Shown: positions 1-8,787, counted from the stretch's first letter. The stretch is 64,000 nucleotides of DNA from Actinoplanes xinjiangensis (GCF_003148685.1 NZ_QGGR01000034.1:1-64000); one strand, 5' to 3'. The notes: a model not told the origin generated them from the letters alone. Made by a program: numbers and translations.

Positions 1-97
1 ACACCCCCCGGATCATGCGTACGACAGGGGCAGTAAGTCATACCGGACCGAGCGACCGAGCAGTCCCCGGTGGGGACGATCAAAAAGGTAACGGGCG

Positions 98-1081
98 TTA
101 CGGCGTTCTGGGGGTGGGGTCGAGGGGGGCCGGGGTGGTCGCGTCGAGCATGCGGGTGGCGATGTCGCGGGCGGCGGTGAGGACCTCGGGGCCGCCCAGG
201 ATGCGGTAGGGGACCGGGATGGCGGTGAGCTGGCGGGCATACCAGTAGGGGGCGCTGGTGGTGCCGGTGAGCACGGTGGTTCCGGGCCGGGGGCCGGGCC
301 GCAGGGTGCCGAGGGCGGTGCCGGCGCTCTCCGCGACCCGGTCGGGTTCGGCGTGGATCAGGATCTCCGCGTCGTACTCCCAGCCGGTCGCCAGGTGTTC
401 GTCGAGGACGGCGATCGGGTCGAGGCCGGACGGCGGGACGAACCCGGTGGGCAGGATGTCGACCCGGGTGACCCGGTCGATCCGGTAGGTGCGGCGGGCG
501 GCCGGGCGATGGGCGTGGCAGAGCAGGTACCACCGGCCGTGCCGGACGACGATCGCCCACGGGTCGGCGTCGGTCGTCCACTCGTTGCCGGCCTCGGAGC
601 GGTAGTTCACCCGTACCGTCTGATTCTGGGCGCAAGCCTGCACCAACCGTGACGTGATCTCGGGGTCGGGCCGGGCCGCCGCCCGGTCGGGCGCGGGCGC
701 CGCGGTCCGGCGGACCGCCTCGACCTGGGCGCCCAGCGCCTCCGGCAGGACCCGGACGATCTTGCCGAGTGCGCTGCCGACCGGATCGGTGGTGTCACCG
801 GCCGCGTGATGGCCGTCGAGCACCGCCATGACCAGTCCCAGCGCCTCGGCCTGGGTGAAGATCAGCGGCGCGGGGCGGGCGCCACGGCCGACGCGGTAGC
901 CGCCGTAGGGGCCGCGGACCGACTCGATCGGGATGCCGGCCTCGCGAAGGATCGCGATGTAGCGGCGGGCGGCCCGGTCGGAGATGCCGCCGAGGCGCTC
1001 GGCCAGCCGGTCGGCGGTGATGCCGGGGCTGCCCTGCACGGCCTCGAACGCCATGAGGGCCCGCGCGGTCGGGCTCTCCAT
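98..1081 (-). CDS. WYL-domain transcriptional regulator (YafY/DeoR-like)
   Basis: A 327-aa DNA-binding regulator. The N-terminus (about residues 1-60) is an HTH_11-type winged helix, with the wording LAERLGGISDRAARRYIAILREAG. A WYL domain follows at about residues 140-290; the RWYLLCHAHR and RTYRIDRVTRV strings are typical. WYL domains are thought to sense nucleotides or other small ligands. I chose the ATG at 1081, preceded by GGGGGTGCG, over an upstream in-frame codon at 1177 that would run into the divergent DinB-like gene. The 77 bp to that gene form a shared divergent promoter, so the DinB-like gene is a plausible target (inference). Family confident, ligand unknown. Confidence 0.88.
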   Translation of the reverse strand: MESPTARALMAFEAVQGSPGITADRLAERLGGISDRAARRYIAILREAGIPIESVRGPYGGYRVGRGARPAPLIFTQAEALGLVMAVLDGHHAAGDTTDPVGSALGKIVRVLPEALGAQVEAVRRTAAPAPDRAAARPDPEITSRLVQACAQNQTVRVNYRSEAGNEWTTDADPWAIVVRHGRWYLLCHAHRPAARRTYRIDRVTRVDILPTGFVPPSGLDPIAVLDEHLATGWEYDAEILIHAEPDRVAESAGTALGTLRPGPRPGTTVLTGTTSAPYWYARQLTAIPVPYRILGGPEVLTAARDIATRMLDATTPAPLDPTPRTP

Positions 1082-1158
1082 CGCACCCCCGGCAGATCCG
1101 TCGTACCCCCGGCGGATTCCGGAAGCCGTTCGTCCGGAACCGAGATTAGCGTGCGGGC

Positions 1159-1689
1159 ATGACTCTGACCGGACCACCCGCGGCGGGCAACGAGGTGGAC
1201 ACGCTCATCGGTTCGCTGGAGCGGCAGCGCCGCATCTTCGCCTGGAAGACCGGCGGGCTCGACTCCGACGGACTGCGGGCCACCGCCGCGGCCAGCTCGA
1301 TCACCCTCGGCGGGCTGCTCAAGCATCTGGCGCTCTGCGAGGACATGTATTTCTCGATCCGGCTCGGGCGGCAGCCGGCGGCGCTGTGGCGGGACGTCGA
1401 CTGGGACACCGAGGCCGACTGGGAGTGGCGCAGCGCGGCCGGCGACAGCCCGGAGTTCCTCTACGCGCTCTGGCAGGAGTGTGTGGAACGCTCCCGCGCC
1501 AACATCGCCGAGGCGGCCGGCGCGGGCGGCCTGGATCATCCGGCCGATTTCACCCGGCCGGACGGGCGTACGCCGAGCCTGCGCCGGATGGTGATCGACA
1601 TGATCGAGGAGTACGCCCGGCACGTCGGTCACGCCGACCTGATCCGCGAGTCGATCGACGGCCTGACCGGTGAGGATCCGCCGGAGTAG
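1159..1689 (+). CDS. DinB superfamily protein (DUF664-like)
   Basis: A 176-aa four-helix-bundle protein of the DinB/mycothiol-dependent-transferase superfamily. Sequence signs are the LLKHLALCEDMYF segment near residue 54 and the C-terminal EEYARHVGHADLIRESIDG, which carries the usual histidine pattern (H in the first helix and HxxxH near the end) that binds a divalent metal in this family. Many actinobacterial members are thiol-dependent S-transferases, but the substrate cannot be read from the sequence. It is divergent from the WYL regulator, and its stop lies one base before the stop of the convergent thioesterase. Confidence 0.85.
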   Translation: MTLTGPPAAGNEVDTLIGSLERQRRIFAWKTGGLDSDGLRATAAASSITLGGLLKHLALCEDMYFSIRLGRQPAALWRDVDWDTEADWEWRSAAGDSPEFLYALWQECVERSRANIAEAAGAGGLDHPADFTRPDGRTPSLRRMVIDMIEEYARHVGHADLIRESIDGLTGEDPPE

Positions 1690-1690
1690 A

Positions 1691-2203
1691 TCAGGCCGTG
1701 GGGATCTCGAAGAGCATGCAGCTGGAGGTGGCGTGGGCGATCAGGCGGCCGGCCGAGTCGGTGATCCGGGCCTCGGCGAGGGCGGTCCGCCGGCCGCGCT
1801 GGAGCACACTGCCGGTGCAGGTGAGCCGTCCGGAGGCGATGGTGACCGGGCGGAGGAACTTCACGTTGAGGTCCATGCTCGTGTAACCGACCCCGGCGGG
1901 CAGCGTGCTGTGCACCGAGCAGGCGGCGGCGGTGTCGAGCAGCGTGGAGAGGACTCCGCCGTGCACCGTGCCGAGCGGGTTGTAGTGGAACTCCTGCGGG
2001 TCCAGCTCGACGGTGACGCTGCCCTCGTCGACCCGCATGCCGACCGTGTCGATCAGGTGCATGATCGGTGGCGCCGGGAATTCGCCGGCCGACATGGCCC
2101 GCAGGAGCTCCAGCCCGCTGCGCCGGCCGATCTGGCTCGCATGCTCGGCCGGGTCGGTCCACCCGAAGGTCCGGGTACGGGTGTCGTCCTGGGTCTGCGT
2201 CAT
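1691..2203 (-). CDS. PaaI-family hotdog-fold acyl-CoA thioesterase
   Basis: A 170-aa hotdog thioesterase. The HYNPLGTVHGGVLSTLLDTAAACSV stretch holds the HGG-x-x-x-x-x-x-D motif of PaaI-type enzymes, and SMDLNVKFLRPV is the typical central strand. These enzymes hydrolyse acyl- or aryl-CoA thioesters in the cytoplasm. I used the ATG at 2203 (MTQTQDD) instead of an in-frame start at 2239, because the longer version would lie in the divergent promoter region. The gene is divergent from the HxlR regulator at 2260, which suggests local control. Natural acyl-CoA unknown. Confidence 0.85.
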   Translation of the reverse strand: MTQTQDDTRTRTFGWTDPAEHASQIGRRSGLELLRAMSAGEFPAPPIMHLIDTVGMRVDEGSVTVELDPQEFHYNPLGTVHGGVLSTLLDTAAACSVHSTLPAGVGYTSMDLNVKFLRPVTIASGRLTCTGSVLQRGRRTALAEARITDSAGRLIAHATSSCMLFEIPTA

Positions 2204-2223
2204 GGATGCAGGCTCGCAGAGGC

Positions 2224-2252
2224 TTGATGAGTCTGTCAACGAGACTTAGCCT
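2224..2252 (+). promoter_or_regulatory. HxlR promoter with inverted repeat
   Basis: A 17-bp imperfect operator, AGTCTGTCAACGAGACT (2230-2246), has 5-bp arms. It lies between a TTGATG (2224) and an ACTTAG/TTAGCC -10-like element that ends about 8 bp before the HxlR ATG. This spacing would give a leaderless transcript. The site is in the 56-bp divergent gap with the thioesterase gene. The inverted repeat is seen directly; its role as an HxlR-family autoregulatory site is inference. Confidence 0.4.
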
Positions 2253-2259
2253 TCCTCAC

Positions 2260-2751
2260 ATGACCACTCCCCCCGCCCTGAACTGGTCCGTCGACAACTG
2301 CACCGTCGAACGCGCGATGGCCATCCTCGGCGAGAAGTGGTCTCTCGTGGTGCTGCGCGAGGTGTTCTCCGGCATCCGGCGCTTCGACGACATGCGGGTG
2401 CGCACCGGCGTACCCCGTCAGGTCCTCACCAACCGCCTCAACAGCCTGGTCGAGAACGGGGTGCTGCGCCGTGAGCCGTACCGGGAACCGGGCTCTCGCG
2501 TCCGCCACGAGTACCGGCTCACCGAGAAGGGCTTCGACCTCTACCCGGTGATGATCGCGCTCGCCGGCTGGGGCAACCGCTATCTGGCCGACGCTGAGGG
2601 CCCGCCCATCCAGTACGCCCACCGCGACTGCGGCGCCGAACTCCACATCGCCGTCACCTGCGCGGACGGGCATCTCGTCGAGAAGCAGCGGGAGATCCAG
2701 CCCCGGCCGGGCCCGGGTGCACGGCTACGCTCGCCCGATGCTGGATGCTGA
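2260..2751 (+). CDS. HxlR-family winged-helix transcriptional regulator
   Basis: A 163-aa HxlR-family regulator. The signature is complete: CTVERAMAILGEKWSLVVLREVF, then RFDDMRVRTGVPRQVLTNRLNSLVENGVL, and YRLTEKGFDLYPVMIALAGWGNRY. The C-terminal 40 residues carry three cysteines (DCGAELHIAVTC and the penultimate GC), a possible metal or thiol site. The ATG at 2260 fits the family N-terminus; the longer open frame to 2068 overlaps the thioesterase antisense. It is divergent from the thioesterase gene and its 3' end overlaps the next gene by 14 bp. Confidence 0.9.
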   Translation: MTTPPALNWSVDNCTVERAMAILGEKWSLVVLREVFSGIRRFDDMRVRTGVPRQVLTNRLNSLVENGVLRREPYREPGSRVRHEYRLTEKGFDLYPVMIALAGWGNRYLADAEGPPIQYAHRDCGAELHIAVTCADGHLVEKQREIQPRPGPGARLRSPDAGC

Positions 2752-3466
2752 TCAGGCCGCCGACTACACCGGCCGCTACGACGACATCGATCCCGGCATT
2801 CTGAGCGACGGCTCCTGGCTGCTGGACCGGCCGGAGTTCTGGGCCGGGCTGCTCGACGGCTTCGCCGACACCGACCTGGCCGGCGCCGTCATCGACGCCG
2901 CCCCGGGCACGCCCGGCCTGTGGGCGGAGGTGGCCGCGTCGGGCCGCTGGCCGGTGCTGCGGTTCGGCGCCGGCGACTCCGACCTCGCGGTGATCCAGTG
3001 GCACGGCCACGACGACGAGGGCGGCCTGGACTACGTGGTGCTGCCGGCCGGCACGGGCCGGTGCCTGAGCGTCGCCTCGGTCGAGGGGCACGGCTGGGGC
3101 CCGGGTCTCTCCTGGCCGGAGGCTCTCCGGCTGGTCGAGCGCGGCCGGCTCGGGACTCCCGCGCAGCGCCTGGTCCTGCTGCACCCGGCCATCGGCGACA
3201 GCGACGCCCCGGCCACCGCGGCCGACCTGCTCGCCGACGCGCTGATCGCGGTCTGCGCCCCGGACGCGAAACCCACCGAAGCCCTGGAGACGGCCCGGCA
3301 GTTGCTGGACCGGCCGGCCCGCTGGTCCGATCAGGACGGCGCACTGGTCTGCGACGCCGGGTCGTCGCCCCGGCGGGCCGGCGGGTTCCCGCCCGGGGAC
3401 CTGGCACTGGTCACCCGGGCGTTGTCCTGGCGGAACCCACCGGAGGCGTTCAGCGCGAGGAGCTGA
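2738..3466 (+). CDS. Hypothetical protein, 242 aa
   Basis: A 242-aa acidic soluble protein with no signal peptide or membrane segment. I do not recognise the family. Visible features are a Trp/Asp-rich N-terminus (DGSWLLDRPEFWAGLLDGFADTD), a central IQWHGHDDEGGLDYVVLPAG segment and a helical C-terminal half. The ATG at 2738 overlaps the HxlR stop by 14 bp, so translation is probably coupled. The last 17 bp overlap the convergent GNAT gene. Third-position GC is typical of its neighbours, so it is probably a real gene. Confidence 0.7.
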   Translation: MLDADQAADYTGRYDDIDPGILSDGSWLLDRPEFWAGLLDGFADTDLAGAVIDAAPGTPGLWAEVAASGRWPVLRFGAGDSDLAVIQWHGHDDEGGLDYVVLPAGTGRCLSVASVEGHGWGPGLSWPEALRLVERGRLGTPAQRLVLLHPAIGDSDAPATAADLLADALIAVCAPDAKPTEALETARQLLDRPARWSDQDGALVCDAGSSPRRAGGFPPGDLALVTRALSWRNPPEAFSARS

Positions 3467-3998
3467 GCGGGAGCCCGCGCACCAGCATGCGGTGCGAACG
3501 CCAGCCGGGGAACGGGATCAGGTCCCCGACGTGCTCGAATCTGAGGCGCTGGAGGGCGTGCCACACCCGGGTGTTGGTCTCGGCGACCGCGAGTGAGACG
3601 CGCTCCTCCTTACGCTGATCGAGCAGCTCCGCCACCATCCGGACGCCGAGCCGGTGCCGCTGCTGGGCCGGGTCGACGAACGCCTCGCAGATGGCGAACG
3701 TGCGGCCCTCCCACTCGGCGACCAGATCGGGATCGTTCACATCGGTCATGTCGCGCCACCAGAGGGTCTCCGCCGGCAGTGGACAGCCCATCACGGTCCC
3801 GGCCAGTTCACCGTCCACGTAGCCGAGTGCGGCCTGGAAGCCGGGCGCCTCGGCGGTCCAGCGGAGACGGTCCTCGACCGACGGTGCGCTGTGGTCGGTC
3901 AGGTGCAGATCGGCGGCGTGGACCCGTCGATACACCGCGGCAAGTTCATCGATGTCAACCTTCTCGGCAAGGATGACTTTACTTATATTTTCAGACAT
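3450..3998 (-). CDS. GNAT-family N-acetyltransferase (iron-box controlled)
   Basis: A 182-aa GNAT acyltransferase. The acetyl-CoA-binding motif A is visible around FAICEAFVDPAQQRHRLGVRMVAELLDQ (Q-x-x-x-R-x-G-x-R). The substrate is not evident. The start at 3998 is fixed by an in-frame TGA immediately upstream. The first codons are unusually AT-rich (MSENISKVI). An IdeR/DtxR-type box lies 45 bp upstream, so the enzyme may belong to an iron-starvation response (inference). No siderophore biosynthesis gene is adjacent. It converges on the hypothetical gene at 2738-3466 with a 17-bp overlap. Confidence 0.82.
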   Translation of the reverse strand: MSENISKVILAEKVDIDELAAVYRRVHAADLHLTDHSAPSVEDRLRWTAEAPGFQAALGYVDGELAGTVMGCPLPAETLWWRDMTDVNDPDLVAEWEGRTFAICEAFVDPAQQRHRLGVRMVAELLDQRKEERVSLAVAETNTRVWHALQRLRFEHVGDLIPFPGWRSHRMLVRGLPLSSSR

Positions 3999-4042
3999 TT
4001 CGACTCATGCGTGCCCCCACGCCTGAACCTCCGTTAACTAGG

Positions 4043-4061
4043 TAAGGTAAGGCTTACCTAA
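4043..4061 (-). promoter_or_regulatory. Iron box (IdeR/DmdR/DtxR-type operator)
   Basis: The 19-mer TAAGGTAAGGCTTACCTAA matches the actinobacterial consensus TTAGGTTAGGCTAACCTAA at 16 of 19 positions and has perfect AGGTAAG/CTTACCT half-sites. On the minus strand it sits just upstream of a TAGTTA -10-like element and about 45 bp before the ATG of the GNAT gene (3998). It is therefore positioned to repress that gene when iron is replete. The other neighbour ends here (stop at 4092), so the GNAT gene is the only obvious target. Confidence 0.8.
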
Positions 4062-4091
4062 TCAGAAGATCATTCGTATTGGCAAATCCAG

Positions 4092-4955
4092 CTATGCGGC
4101 CGCTTGGGCCTGCTGATGACGCTCGTGCGATTCGAGGACACGGGGCCACAGAACAGCCCGATCCGGCCCCGGAAGAACAATGCCGAAAATGTCGGCGAGC
4201 GCATGGAAATAGGTGACTTCATCGGGCAGTACGGTCCGCGACGGATCCGCGCCGATCCGGGTCAGCGTCAGGCCCCGCAGCACATCGGCGCCGGTCGCGT
4301 CCCGGCGCGCGGCCATCGCGACCCGCACGAAACCCGACTCCGGCGAGGTGATCAACTCCTCGTGCCGCTCCCGGAAGTCCGCCATCCGGGCGGGGCCGGC
4401 CCGGAAATCCATCCCCCGGAAGCCGCCCTGCGGGTCGTGGTCGAACCGCCACCCACCCGGCTCCACCCCGGACCGGCGCAGGCCGTACCGGAAAGGCCCG
4501 TCGGTGTAGGTGCCCTCGACCAGCGGAAGCGGACCGTGCAGGCCGTCACCCATGCCGAGGTCGGCCAGCCAGTCGCCGCCGGGCGACTCGGCCGACGGCA
4601 GACCCGAGACGGTGAGCACCAGATGGTTCCCGGTGGCCCCGGCCGGCGGGTCGGCGTTGCCCTGCACGCCGCCGACATGCCGGGTGACCTGATATCCCAG
4701 CGCCCGCAGCAACGCCGAGAACGCCCCGTTCAGATGGAAGCAGTAGCCACCGCGCCCGTTCACGATCCGCCGGGCCGACTCGACCGGGCAGACCGTCGTC
4801 GGCCGGTCCAGATGGATCTCCAGGCACTCGTAGGGCACCCGCTCGGCATGCGCCCGGTGCAGCGCCCGCAGCGCCGGCACGGACGGCTCGTGCCCGGCCA
4901 GTTCCGGCAGACCGAGACGCGCGAGATAACCGGGTACGTCGATGGTGTCGGACAT
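4092..4955 (-). CDS. nat: Arylamine N-acetyltransferase
   Basis: A 287-aa arylamine N-acetyltransferase, which moves the acetyl group of acetyl-CoA to arylamines or hydrazines. The catalytic triad is readable: Cys in NGRGGYCFHLN (about residue 72), His in GNHLVLTV and Asp in LADLGMGDG. The N-terminal helical part (VPALRALHRAHAERVPYECLEIHLDR) is standard. ATG 4955 is used; a GTG two codons upstream (4961) is equally possible. Divergent from the MFS gene across about 30 bp. Confidence 0.93.
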   Translation of the reverse strand: MSDTIDVPGYLARLGLPELAGHEPSVPALRALHRAHAERVPYECLEIHLDRPTTVCPVESARRIVNGRGGYCFHLNGAFSALLRALGYQVTRHVGGVQGNADPPAGATGNHLVLTVSGLPSAESPGGDWLADLGMGDGLHGPLPLVEGTYTDGPFRYGLRRSGVEPGGWRFDHDPQGGFRGMDFRAGPARMADFRERHEELITSPESGFVRVAMAARRDATGADVLRGLTLTRIGADPSRTVLPDEVTYFHALADIFGIVLPGPDRAVLWPRVLESHERHQQAQAAA

Positions 4956-4985
4956 GCGCACACGCTAGCCGCATACGATCCACGG

Positions 4986-6197
4986 GTGACGATCAGCGAC
5001 ACCCGGTCCCGGCGGCCGATCATCACCGTTCTGGTCGTCTGCCAGAGCAGCATCGGCCTGATCTTCGGCGGGATCGGGCTGTTCCTGCCACTCATCCGCA
5101 CCGACCTGGGCCTCACCTTCACCCAGGCCGGCACCCTCGCCGCGGCGAGCAACCTGACGTACGCCCTCATGCAGGTCCCGTCCGGCTACCTCGCCGACCG
5201 GTTCACCCCACGACGGCTGTTCATGATCGGGCTGCTCGGCATGAACCTGCTGGCGATGCTGTTCGCGGTGCTCGACTCGTACCCCCTGCTCCTGATCGAT
5301 CAGGCGCTCGCCGGTTTCTTCCGGGCCCTGGTCTTCACCCCCGGCATGCTGCTGATGACCCGGCTGTTCCCGTCCGGCCGGCGCGCCACCGCGATGGGCC
5401 TCTACGTGGTCGGCGGCTTCTCGTCGAACATCCTGCTCAGCGCCGTCGGGCCACTGCTGGTCGGCCCGCTCGGATGGCGGCTGCTGTTCCTGCTGTTCGC
5501 CGGCTTCGGGTTGCTGTCGCTGCTCCTCTACCGGTTCCTGGCCGGTCCGGCGACCCCACAGAAGACGATCTCGACGGTACGGTTCACCGAACTGCCCCAC
5601 CTGATCCGGAAGCGCATCGTGCAGCTCACCGGGGTGATCCAGTTCACCCGGCTGGCCGTGGCGCAGGGCTTCACCTTCTGGCTGCCGACCTATCTGGTCG
5701 TCGACCGCGGACAGTCCCTGGCGGCAGCGGGCCTGGTCGCGGCGGCCGCGTCGGCGATCAGCGCACCGGTGAACTACCTCGGCGGCTATCTGTCCGACCG
5801 GATCAACCGCCCACTCCTGGTCATCGGCGCATCCCTCACCGCCCTGACCGTCGGGCTCACGCTGCTCACCTATGTGCCCGGCATGATCGGGGTACTCGGC
5901 GTGGTGGCGCTGATCTCCCTCGCCATCCAGATCTACTTCGGGCCGCTGTTCGCCCTGCCCCTGCAGGTCCTCGGCGACCGCAACGCCGGCCTGATCAGCG
6001 GCTTCGGCAACTTCTGCGCCAACCTGGGCAGCTTCACCTTCGTGTACGCCCTGGGCGCCGTCAAGGACACCACCGGCTCCTTCCGGGCGGGTTTCCTCAG
6101 CCTGGCCGCCCTGTGCCTGGTGGCCCTCCTGGCCACCCGCCTCACCCGCCCCCTCCTACGCCCCTCCCCACCTGATCCCCCACCACCACCCCGCTGA
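4986..6197 (+). CDS. MFS transporter
   Basis: A 403-aa major facilitator with about 12 predicted membrane helices. The first is PIITVLVVCQSSIGLIFGGIGLFLPLI, and the loop 2-3 motif is SGYLADRFTPRRLFMIG (family motif A). The second half repeats it as GGYLSDRINRPLLVIG. The start is GTG at 4986; a much longer open frame upstream is antisense to the arylamine N-acetyltransferase and is not coding. Substrate unknown. The C-terminus is a proline run (PSPPDPPPPPR) that merges into the C-rich repeats downstream. Confidence 0.88.
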   Translation: MTISDTRSRRPIITVLVVCQSSIGLIFGGIGLFLPLIRTDLGLTFTQAGTLAAASNLTYALMQVPSGYLADRFTPRRLFMIGLLGMNLLAMLFAVLDSYPLLLIDQALAGFFRALVFTPGMLLMTRLFPSGRRATAMGLYVVGGFSSNILLSAVGPLLVGPLGWRLLFLLFAGFGLLSLLLYRFLAGPATPQKTISTVRFTELPHLIRKRIVQLTGVIQFTRLAVAQGFTFWLPTYLVVDRGQSLAAAGLVAAAASAISAPVNYLGGYLSDRINRPLLVIGASLTALTVGLTLLTYVPGMIGVLGVVALISLAIQIYFGPLFALPLQVLGDRNAGLISGFGNFCANLGSFTFVYALGAVKDTTGSFRAGFLSLAALCLVALLATRLTRPLLRPSPPDPPPPPR

Positions 6198-6199
6198 CC

Positions 6200-6660
6200 C
6201 GCACTCCAACCCTCCCCGCTGACCCAGCCCTTCAACACTGCTCGCCACCCGGGGCCCGCCTCTGTCCTTCCTCGCATGCCGCTGGCCCAGCCCTTCGAAC
6301 TCCCCATTGACCCAGCCCTTCAACACTGCACGCCACCCGTGGCCTGCCTCTGCCCTTCCTCGCACCCCGCTGGCCCAGCCCTCGAACTCCCCGCCACCCG
6401 TGAGCCCAGCCTCTCTGCCTTACTCGCCGCCCGGCTGACTCAGCCCTCGACCTCCCCGCCGCCCGTGGGCCCAACCTCTCCGCCCTTCCTCGCCGCCCGG
6501 CTGACTCAGGCCCTCGAACTCCCCGCCACCCGTGAGCCCAACCTCCCTGCCCTTCCTCGCCGCCCGACTGACTCAGGCCCTCGACCTCCCGTCACCCGTG
6601 AACCCAACCTCTCCGCCCGGCTGACCCATCGGCTCCTCGCCTCACTCCCCACCGCCCGGT
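6200..6660. repeat. Degenerate 64-67-bp tandem repeats, intergenic
   Basis: A pyrimidine-rich tract with about six diverged tandem units built on a core like CCGGCTGACTCAGGCCCTCG, CTCCCCGCCACCCGTGAGCC and CCTGCCCTTCCTCGCCG. Clear unit starts are near 6367, 6431, 6497 and 6564 (spacings 64, 66, 67). The left end carries a longer variant in which GACCCAGCCCTTCAACACTG recurs about 92 bp apart (near 6217 and 6309). Open frames on both strands only translate the repeat and change composition between units, so I call it non-coding. Function unknown. Confidence 0.75.
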
Positions 6661-7009
6661 GACCCGTCCAACTTTCACCCGCTCCCCGCCACACGCTGGC
6701 CAGCGGCTCCCGACACCCGGAAGACCCGCCCCCTCCGCCACCCGGCTGCTGCCACCCCGTTTATTCACTCGCTTTCCCTCCTCGCTACCCGGCCGATTCA
6801 CCCACTCCTCGCGAGACCGAGGATCCGCTCCCCACCGCCTGCTCCCGGTTGATCCACTTCGTTCTCCGGACTGCCCGGCCGTCGCCGTGGCGGCCCGCCG
6901 CTCGGCCCATCCGCCATGCACCTCAGTGCTCCGGCATATCCACGGCGATGCAGATGGGAGCGCTCCAAGCTAGGCTTGCGGCGGGACGCTGACCGAAGGA
7001 CGGACACCC
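6661..7009. other. Non-coding interval before the small membrane protein
   Basis: About 350 bp of C-rich sequence continuing the composition of the repeat tract without clear periodicity. I see no supported gene in either strand. The last 40 bp carry an AAGGACGG Shine-Dalgarno-like stretch for the gene at 7010. Confidence 0.5.
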
Positions 7010-7528
<519 letters not shown>

Positions 7529-7655
7529 CCGAGAACCGCCGTCCCCGCAAGCAGCGGCCTCATGATCAGCTCGGCGTGGACGACGGCGCCGAGCAGCATC
7601 GGCGGGTGGTCTCATCCACGTTCACGAGCGGCAACTTCCGCTTCAGCCAGCCCCT

Positions 7656-7745
7656 GAGCAGCAGCCGCCTGTTCAGTCGGCCCCGAGCAGCAGCCGCTTG
7701 TTCAGCCAGCCCGTGAGCAGCAGCCGCCTGTTACAGCCAGCCCGT
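7656..7745. repeat. Three tandem copies of a 29-31-bp repeat
   Basis: Units start at 7656, 7685 and 7715 with GAGCAGCAGCCGCYTGTT, each followed by CAG(C/T)C(A/G)GCCC. A partial copy precedes them. They lie in a gene-free interval; nothing on either strand looks coding. Confidence 0.8.
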
Positions 7746-8267
7746 CAGCAATGGTCGCCGCCGGTCGGCGTGATCCGTCGCCTCGCGGACCGTCTCCCCC
7801 GTCGCGGCCCGAGGCCAGGATGGGATGGGGACGAGCAGGACTCGGCGCGTCAGTTAACTCTTGATCGGCTCAATCTTGAGCGGCTGAAGAGCGTTGGTGA
7901 GTAAACCCGTTTGCCGCCCAGTCTGACGCCCACTCCTTGCGGCAGCTCGTGCGAACCCGCACAGCCTGCCCGCCCCCGCGGAAGCATCAACAAGCCCGAG
8001 GGCGCGGTCCGGGGCGCGTGGTGAACGACGACGGCGGCACACGATCAGCCTGCGTGCGCACTCACCATCGCCATAACGGTCGCCAGGTCCCACGTTGTCA
8101 ACTACGTGTTCATTGGTCGCCGCGATAGCGATAGCCAGTGAACACAATCGCGCTGCGTGTGCTCCCACCGTCGTCGAGAACCGCGAAGAGCGCGGACGCC
8201 TCAGCGCTCCCCATGCCGCACCCATCGATGAGAACCATGACTGCCCGCGCAACGGCGGATCAGCCCC
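7746..8267. other. Gene-free interval with a hairpin at 8106-8145
   Basis: I see no convincing gene here; open frames are short and lack family features. One clear structure is an inverted repeat, GTGTTCATTGG (8106-8116) and CCAGTGAACAC (8135-8145), matching at 10 of 11 positions around an 18-bp loop that contains GCGATAGCGATAG. The stretch 7850-7910 is locally less GC-rich than its surroundings. Confidence 0.5.
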
Positions 8268-8635
8268 GGCTGGCCCCCACCGCCGCCTCAGGCACCGCGA
8301 GACACCGGTGACAGCCAGCCAGACCTGCCCAGCTGGACCCCACCGCTGCCTCAGGCGTTGCCAGACAGCGGTGACAACCAGCTGGACCTGACCGGCTGGA
8401 CCCCACCGCTGCCTCAGGGATCGGGAGACAGCGGTGACAGCCAGCCGAGCGGCTCTAGCTGGTTCACACCGCCGCCTCAGGCGTCACGAGACAGCGGTGA
8501 CAACCAGCTGGACCTGACCGGCTGGACCCCACCGCTGCCTCAGGGATCGGGAGACAGCGGTGACAGCCAGCCGAGCGGCTCTGGCTGGATCGCAGCGCTG
8601 TTTCGGGGGTCGTGAGGCTGCGGCGACGGCCAGGG
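8268..8635. repeat. Array of six 53-bp palindromic units, 63-bp period
   Basis: Units start at 8268, 8331, 8394, 8457, 8520 and 8583. Each is 53 bp and is followed by a 10-bp spacer, giving an exact 63-bp period. Each unit starts RGCTGG and ends CCAGCY, with inner arms CACCGCTGCCTCA and GAGACAGCGGTG. Units 3 and 5 are identical. Units 2 and 4 both carry A at the first and T at the last position, so the outer pair is preserved. Spacers alternate between a GGACCTGACC type and GAGCGGCTCT. Unit 6 is decayed. The same element occurs singly at 17711, 36856 and 38440. A 21-residue peptide repeat is only the by-product of the 63-bp period. Confidence 0.92.
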
Positions 8636-8787
8636 AGCAGTCGGCGAGTGAAGACGTGTACCGGACGCAGACGCTGCCTGAGAAACCGCGCACAGGGCAG
8701 AGGTTCGACTCGTCGGCTCGTCCGGGTCCGTCGTGGACGCAGGAGGCGGGCCGCACGAGCAGGAGTTGAGGGGTCGGGAGAGGGCGG

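Noticed and set aside
4104..4985. N-terminal extension of the MFS transporter by about 294 codons
   Set aside because: This part is antisense to the arylamine N-acetyltransferase and lacks membrane helices; the GTG at 4986 gives the normal family N-terminus.
6276..6662. Open frames across the 6.2-6.66 kb repeats
   Set aside because: They only translate the repeat on both strands, with no ribosome site and no conservation of a protein pattern between units.
7854..8252. 132-codon minus-strand frame in the gene-free interval
   Set aside because: Arg-rich translation without a motif, no ribosome site, and the region holds a hairpin and repeats.
8358..8615. Open frame with a 21-residue repeat over the palindrome array
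   Set aside because: The peptide periodicity follows from the 63-bp DNA period; the changes between units preserve base pairing, not amino acids, and there is no ribosome site or family match.
8268..8635. Possible CRISPR array (regular repeat plus spacer)
   Set aside because: Repeats are 53 bp and fully palindromic, spacers only 10 bp and recurring in two types, and no cas gene is near.
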